From assembly GCF_000725485.1 (NCBI RefSeq), contig NZ_JOAG01000024.1, positions 43,856 to 107,855 on the forward strand: a stretch of DNA of 64,000 nt. The letters run 5' to 3'. The DNA is from Nonomuraea candida (GTDB lineage: Bacteria > Actinomycetota > Actinomycetes > Streptosporangiales > Streptosporangiaceae). Under the pieces are notes generated by a model that saw only the letters and a program-made list of their open reading frames with translations, did not search any database and was not told the origin of the DNA. Positions 60,299 to 64,000 of the stretch are shown here, piece by piece. Positions within the stretch are counted from its first letter, which is position 1. Each line of letters starts with the position of its first letter. Position numbers and translations under genes: made by a program.

Positions 60299-60442
60299 GC
60301 GCCATTGTGATCCCGGACGGGGTGCCCGCGACAAGCTCGCGGCCGGAAACTCTCGCGGAACGGCCCGCGCGGCGCGACGCCCGGTCCCGATCCGGGGCCG
60401 GGTCGTTGACCGTGCCAGGGGCGGGTGGGGAGGATCGGAGGC

Positions 60443-61258
60443 ATGGCGTGGACGGTACGCAGGCCCGCGAGCAAGGTCGATCTCCTGCCGGCCGGTGGCG
60501 GCTCCGACGGGCTTCCCCCGGCCGTGCCCGGCACCGTCTACGTCAGGGGAGCCGGGGGCGGGATCCGCGTCGCGCCCGACGCCGGGTTCGAGGTGGTGTT
60601 CGGGCGGTGCGAGCCCGACGTCCACGTCTGCGTCGGCCCGGACGACCCGTACGTGAGCCGGCGGCACGGTGTGATCCGCCACGAGGGCGGGCGGTGGGTG
60701 CTGCGCAACCTGGGCGCCCTGCCCATCCGCCTGCCGGACGGGCGGATGGTGCTCACCGGGCACGAGGTGGCGTTGCCGGTGGCGTACACACCGCTGTTCA
60801 TCGTCGGGCCCGAGCACGAGCACCTGCTCGAAGTGCGGATCGTGACGGGGCCGCCGGCCCCGGGCGCGCCGGCCCGCCAGGAGGCCGACACCCGCGAACC
60901 GGCCGGACACCCCCTGAGCGCCCTCGAACGCCTGGTCCTGGTCTGCCTGGGCCGGCGCTACCTGCGGCCCGAGCCGTGGCCGCAGCCGCTGACCTGGGCC
61001 CAGGTCGCCGACGAGCTCGGCCGCCTCCGCCCGGGGGAGCAGTGGACCGCCAAACGGGCGGCCCACATCGTCACCCAGACGCGCAAGCGGCTCAGCGCCC
61101 GCGTGCCCGGGCTGCTGGAGGAGGAGATCCCGCCGCCGCTGGGGAACACGCTCAACCACAACCTGATCACCGCGCTGCTGGCCACCGCCACCATCGGCCC
61201 GTCCGACCTCCGGCTCCTCGACGAGCCGGACCCGCGACCCGAGGGCTGCGCGGGCTGA
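60443..61258 (+). CDS. FHA-domain protein with C-terminal helical domain
   Basis: 271 residues from ATG 60443 (GGGGAGG at 9 nt). FHA core: VVFGRCEPDVHVCVGPDDPYVSRRHGVIRHEGGRWVLRNLG, with the phosphothreonine-binding Arg, Ser, Arg-His and Asn in place. Residues 150-260 are a helical module (LTWAQVADELGRL, WTAKRAAHIVTQTRKRL) resembling a DNA-binding or response-regulator-like wHTH. FHA proteins bind phosphothreonine peptides; the divergent Ser/Thr kinase is the natural upstream enzyme. Confidence 0.85.
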   Translation: MAWTVRRPASKVDLLPAGGGSDGLPPAVPGTVYVRGAGGGIRVAPDAGFEVVFGRCEPDVHVCVGPDDPYVSRRHGVIRHEGGRWVLRNLGALPIRLPDGRMVLTGHEVALPVAYTPLFIVGPEHEHLLEVRIVTGPPAPGAPARQEADTREPAGHPLSALERLVLVCLGRRYLRPEPWPQPLTWAQVADELGRLRPGEQWTAKRAAHIVTQTRKRLSARVPGLLEEEIPPPLGNTLNHNLITALLATATIGPSDLRLLDEPDPRPEGCAG

Positions 61259-61378
61259 GCCGGCCGCCCCGGTCTCGGGACCCCTCCCGGAGCGCGGGCG
61301 GTAGAAAGACCTCATCCCGCGGGCTGATCCACGCCTCGTACGGCGCGACGGCTCCACGCATCCGAAAAAGGGGAGACC

Positions 61379-61798
61379 ATGTACCGGCTTTCCGTCACCG
61401 CCCTCGCCCTCGCCTGCGCACTGGCCGCCACCCCCGCCGCCGCCCACGCCGCCACTCAGGCCACCACTCACGCCACCACTCACGCCGCCACCCGGGCTGC
61501 CACTGCCGCGAAGCCCAGCCTGCGCGGCTGCTACGACGGGAAGTGCACGTTCACCTTCACCAGGCCGGTGAGCTTCCGCGTATCCAGCAAGTACGGCTTC
61601 CCCCGGGTCCGCGTCTCCAAGGTGGACGCCGACACGGTCGCCGTGCGGACGGCGTCCGTACGCCGCATCCGCGGTCAGCTCCACATGACCGGCGGCAACG
61701 TCTTCCTGGGGGAGGGCGGCTGGGGGAGCAGCGGCAGCCTGTCGTTCCGGGTGCTCTCGGTCACCGAGCGCGGCGCGACGATCCGCTTCACCGGGTGA
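61379..61798 (+). CDS. Small secreted protein, unknown function
   Basis: 139 residues. Signal peptide MYRLSVTALALACALAATPAAAHA is followed by an ATxHAAT repeat linker and a compact beta-rich domain (CYDGKCTFTFTRPVSFRV, VRVSKVDADTVAVRTAS, GNVFLGEGGWG) with two Cys that may pair. Short single-domain secreted actinomycete proteins of this kind are common and uncharacterised. Its 3' end overlaps the convergent arsR copy 2 by 11 bp. Confidence 0.68.
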   Translation: MYRLSVTALALACALAATPAAAHAATQATTHATTHAATRAATAAKPSLRGCYDGKCTFTFTRPVSFRVSSKYGFPRVRVSKVDADTVAVRTASVRRIRGQLHMTGGNVFLGEGGWGSSGSLSFRVLSVTERGATIRFTG

Positions 61799-62168
61799 CG
61801 GCCAGGCTCGCCGGCACGGGCCCCGCCGGCGCCGGCTCGGTCAGGGGCGTGAAGAGGGCGCCCAGCCTGTTCACCGCCTCCGGGACGATCCGGTAGTAGA
61901 CCCAGGTGCCGCGCCGCTCGCCGTCGATCAGGCCGGCGGTGCGCAGCACCTTGAGGTGGTGGGAGATGGTCGGAGCGGTCAGATCGAAGGCGTCGGTGAG
62001 GTCGCACACGCACGCCTCGCCGCCGGCGTGGGAGCCGATCATCGACAGCAGGCGCAGCCGGACCGGGTCGGCGACCGCCTTGAGCATGACCGCGAGGTCG
62101 GCCGCGTCGGGCTCCGAGAGCGGCTCACGGGCGATCGGCGCACAGCACGGGGTCGTGGTCGCGGCCAT
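61788..62168 (-). CDS. arsR2: ArsR-family arsenic-responsive repressor (copy 2)
   Basis: 126 residues from ATG 62168 (GGGGAG 4-5 nt upstream). Winged helix VMLKAVADPVRLRLLSMIG, PTISHHLKVLRTAGLI, RRGTWVYYRIV. The As(III) site GEACVCDLTDAF has the CxC pair, and the N-terminus adds a vicinal Cys pair (TPCCAP). It lies 62 bp after the flavoprotein gene, with operator site B between them. It is about 60% similar in its core to arsR copy 1 by eye. Confidence 0.93.
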   Translation of the reverse strand: MAATTTPCCAPIAREPLSEPDAADLAVMLKAVADPVRLRLLSMIGSHAGGEACVCDLTDAFDLTAPTISHHLKVLRTAGLIDGERRGTWVYYRIVPEAVNRLGALFTPLTEPAPAGPVPASLAVTR

Positions 62169-62185
62169 CCGGCTCCCCTTCCTGA

Positions 62186-62201
62186 TTCGATACCTGTCGA
62201 A
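62186..62201. promoter_or_regulatory. ArsR operator candidate B
   Basis: TTCGA-TACCTG-TCGAA, a perfect 5-6-5 inverted repeat, 18 bp upstream of the arsR2 start. Confidence 0.65.
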
Positions 62202-62230
62202 ATTATAGGGGACGCGCCGATCGCCGGGGG

Positions 62231-63625
62231 TCAGCCGCAGCAGCCGCCGCCGGACGACGCGACGGTGACGAGCGGCAGCGGGCCGGCCAGCAGGCCGCCC
62301 GCGACGCCGGTGGCCAGGCCGACGCGCCGCTCCTGGGCCTCGGCCAGGCTCGACGAGCAGACACCGGTCTCGGGCAGGTCGAGCCGCACGTCGCGGGCGG
62401 CCTCCCAGTCGCCGGCGAGGGCCGCCACGACCGAGCGGGCCTGCTCGTAGCCGGTGGCCATGAGGAAGGTCGGGGCGCGGCCGTAGCTCTTGACGCCGAC
62501 GGCGTAGTAGCCGGGCTCGGGGTGGGCCAGCTCGTCCACGCCGTGCGGCGGCACGGTGCCGCAGGAGTGGCGGTTCGGGTCGATCAGCGGGGCCAGCGCG
62601 CGGGTCGCGCCGAGGACCGGGTCGAGGTCGAGGCGGAGCTCGGCGGCGATCGAGTGGTCCGGCCGGTAGCCGGTGGCCGACACGACGCGGTCCACGGTGA
62701 TCGCCCGCTCCGCGCCGGACGAGGTGCGGCTGGTCACCTCGACGCCCTCGGCCGTCCTGCGCACCCGGTGGGTGTGGAAGCCGGTCAGCAGGGTGATCCG
62801 GCCGGACTCCACGAGCGCGTGCAGGCGGGTGCCGAGCGCGCCGCGGGCGGGCAGCGCGTCGGCGTCGCCCCCGCCGTACGCGCGGGTGGCCTCGCCCGCC
62901 CGGATCGCCCACGTGATCGGCGTGTCCGGCAGCTCGGCCAGGGCCAGCAGCGTGGTCGCGGCCGAGTGGCCCGCGCCGACGACCAGGGTGCGCCGGCCCT
63001 CGTAGGCGGCCCGGTCGGCGCCGAGCACGTCGGGCAGCGCGTGGTCGATGAACGCCGCCGCCTCCGCCTCGCCGTGCGCCGGCAGGCCGCTCGCGCCCAG
63101 CACGTTGGGGCTGGCGTAGGTGCCGGAGGCGTCGATGACCGCGCGGGCGTGCAGCTCCTCGCCGCCGGCCAGGCGGATCAGGAACGGCACGCTCTCCCGG
63201 CCGTCGGTCCTGACCCGGTCGAAGCCGGCCCGGGTGATCCCGGCGACCCTGGCGTTCGGGCGCACCCGGTCGCCCAGCGCCTTGGCCAGCGGGGCGAGGT
63301 AGTGCTCGACCAGCTCCGCGCCGGTCGGCAGCCACTCGTCGTCGGGGGCCTGCCAGCCCGCGGCGTCCAGCAGGCGGCGGGCGGCGGCGTCGATGTTGTA
63401 GCGCCAGGGACTGAACACGCGCACGTGCCCCCACCGGGCGATGGACGCGCCCGCCTGCCCGCCCGCCTCCAGGACGAGGAAGTCGAGGCCGCGTTCGGCC
63501 AGGTGGGCGGCGGCGGCCAGGCCGACCGGGCCCGCGCCGATCACCACCACGGGCAGCCCGTCGCTCTTCAGGGTGGGCCGCTCGGCCTCCAGCGGCGTGG
63601 TGGCGCCGCAACATCCGTCACTCAT
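62231..63625 (-). CDS. arsO: Cys-tailed FAD/NAD(P)-binding flavoprotein of the ars module (ArsO-like)
   Basis: 464 residues from ATG 63625 (GAGAGG 5 nt upstream). FAD loop VVIGAGPVGLAAAAHLAERG, NADP loop LVVGAGHSAATTLLALAEL and ATG motif SATGYRPD. Both ends carry a vicinal Cys pair (SDGCCGA; SGGGCCG), as if to hold As(III). Flavin monooxygenase-like arsO genes occur in Streptomyces arsenic islands; the actual substrate is unproven. Upstream, two ArsR-like sites lie between it and the divergent frame at 63787. Confidence 0.78.
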   Translation of the reverse strand: MSDGCCGATTPLEAERPTLKSDGLPVVVIGAGPVGLAAAAHLAERGLDFLVLEAGGQAGASIARWGHVRVFSPWRYNIDAAARRLLDAAGWQAPDDEWLPTGAELVEHYLAPLAKALGDRVRPNARVAGITRAGFDRVRTDGRESVPFLIRLAGGEELHARAVIDASGTYASPNVLGASGLPAHGEAEAAAFIDHALPDVLGADRAAYEGRRTLVVGAGHSAATTLLALAELPDTPITWAIRAGEATRAYGGGDADALPARGALGTRLHALVESGRITLLTGFHTHRVRRTAEGVEVTSRTSSGAERAITVDRVVSATGYRPDHSIAAELRLDLDPVLGATRALAPLIDPNRHSCGTVPPHGVDELAHPEPGYYAVGVKSYGRAPTFLMATGYEQARSVVAALAGDWEAARDVRLDLPETGVCSSSLAEAQERRVGLATGVAGGLLAGPLPLVTVASSGGGCCG

Positions 63626-63690
63626 GGTCGCCTCTCAGAATCGTCGTCTACCGCTCGGCGGAGCACGCCGGGACGATGAGATCCGGCTGC

Positions 63691-63706
63691 TTAGATATCC
63701 GTCGAA
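63691..63706. promoter_or_regulatory. ArsR operator candidate C
   Basis: TTAGA-TATCCG-TCGAA upstream of the flavoprotein; same 5-6-5 layout as site B, with one mismatch in the left arm. Confidence 0.55.
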
Positions 63707-63730
63707 TTAGTCGGTAGCATGCCCCACTGA

Positions 63731-63746
63731 TTAGAGACATGTCAAA
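63731..63746. promoter_or_regulatory. ArsR operator candidate D
   Basis: TTAGA-GACATG-TCAAA, exactly 40 bp from site C (about four helical turns), between the flavoprotein and the divergent frame at 63787. Confidence 0.45.
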
Positions 63747-63786
63747 TTAGATGTACGCCTAATCAACGGCCTGCCAGACTTGACCC

Positions 63787-64000
63787 ATGCCTTCCCGTGA
63801 ACCGGCGGGCGGCCGGCGTTCCCGCCCCTGCCACGCCAGGTCGCCGGAGCCGGAGCCGGAGTGGCGCGGCCTCCGGCAGGCCGGCGCCGGTGGGGGACAC
63901 CCCGCGATGGCGATCCACTCGCTGCCCGCCCACTCGCTGCCCGCCCACTCGCTGCCCGCCCACTCGCTGCCCGCCCACTCGCTGCCCGCCCACCCGCCGC
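63787..64000 (+). CDS. Start of an open reading frame running past the window, with HSLPA repeats
   Basis: ATG 63787 opens a stop-free frame to the last base: MPSREPAGGRRSRPCHARS, a Glu/Pro stretch, then five in-frame HSLPA repeats from a 15-bp DNA unit. It is divergent from the ars flavoprotein and shares its operator region. The repeats are low-complexity, so the true gene may start later, outside the window. Family unknown. Confidence 0.35.
   Translation, partial: MPSREPAGGRRSRPCHARSPEPEPEWRGLRQAGAGGGHPAMAIHSLPAHSLPAHSLPAHSLPAHSLPAHPP
63916..63990. repeat. 15-bp tandem repeat, five copies
   Basis: CACTCGCTGCCCGCC starts at 63916, 63931, 63946, 63961 and 63976. Open in frame on both strands (HSLPA on plus, GGQRV on minus). 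Confidence 0.9.

Noticed and set aside
63916..63990. Regular 15-bp repeats as a CRISPR array
   Set aside because: Units are directly adjacent with no spacers, so it is a simple tandem repeat; the same holds for every other repeat array in the window.

Overview
The window is very GC-rich (third codon positions almost all G or C), with many GTG and TTG starts, convergent gene ends that overlap, and GC-only terminator hairpins. Families such as WD40 C-termini, CU044_5270 proteins, DUF3817, SURF1, polyprenol-phosphate mannose synthase and degenerate Ser/Thr kinases point to a filamentous actinomycete. A Streptosporangiaceae relative (Nonomuraea or Streptosporangium-like) is my best guess, from gene style only. 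It reads as chromosome: I see no rRNA, tRNA, CRISPR array, insertion sequence or prophage.

Layout. 1-9.8 kb: end of a WD40 protein, two LysR regulators, a glutamine-amidotransferase-like protein, a flavodoxin/MarR pair, a cysteine-dioxygenase-like cupin, an ECF sigma factor with its membrane partner, a small charged ORF coupled to a PIMT-like methyltransferase, and polyprenol-phosphate mannose synthase. 9.8-20.3 kb: M20 dipeptidase, a class III aminotransferase plus alanine dehydrogenase, a VOC protein, a Sel1-repeat protein, a TauE-like/cupredoxin membrane protein, a SHOCT protein, a methyltransferase and a NarL-type two-component system. 20.3-27.5 kb: gamma-glutamyltransferase, a Baeyer-Villiger-type monooxygenase, SURF1/DUF3817, small membrane proteins, a tandem pseudokinase and an arylamine N-acetyltransferase.

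27.6-35.8 kb is the most coherent block. A response regulator, a 27-codon ORF overlapping both neighbours, a histidine kinase that reads without a stop into a DUF4173-like membrane protein, an N-acyl-D-amino-acid deacylase, a DSD1/D-threonine-aldolase-type PLP enzyme, RidA and a TIM-barrel-like protein all lie on one strand with gaps of at most about 35 bp. They look like a sensor-controlled D-amino-acid salvage unit.

35.8-47.8 kb: an esterase remnant, LysE/TetR, a large LuxR ATPase, an ABC importer set without an ATPase gene, a four-carbon acid sugar kinase, a repeat-rich membrane protein, DUF418 and an FMN-reductase remnant. 48-53 kb: an operon of GntR regulator, ABC ATPase, ABC permease, S41 peptidase lipoprotein and lipoprotein hydrolase, four of them joined by 4-bp stop/start overlaps. 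53-56 kb: TetR, DUF1801, a truncated TetR and an alpha/beta hydrolase. 56.3-63.8 kb: two arsenic modules (arsR-acr3-arsC, and arsR with a Cys-tailed flavoprotein) flanking a Ser/Thr kinase/FHA pair. Matching ArsR-type inverted repeats lie in front of both modules.

A pattern across the window is that short tandem repeats (8 to about 57 bp units, unrelated in sequence) sit on or just after stop codons at nine or more gene ends, sometimes repeating the last codons and the stop itself. Several gene remnants fit the same picture of local duplication and deletion.
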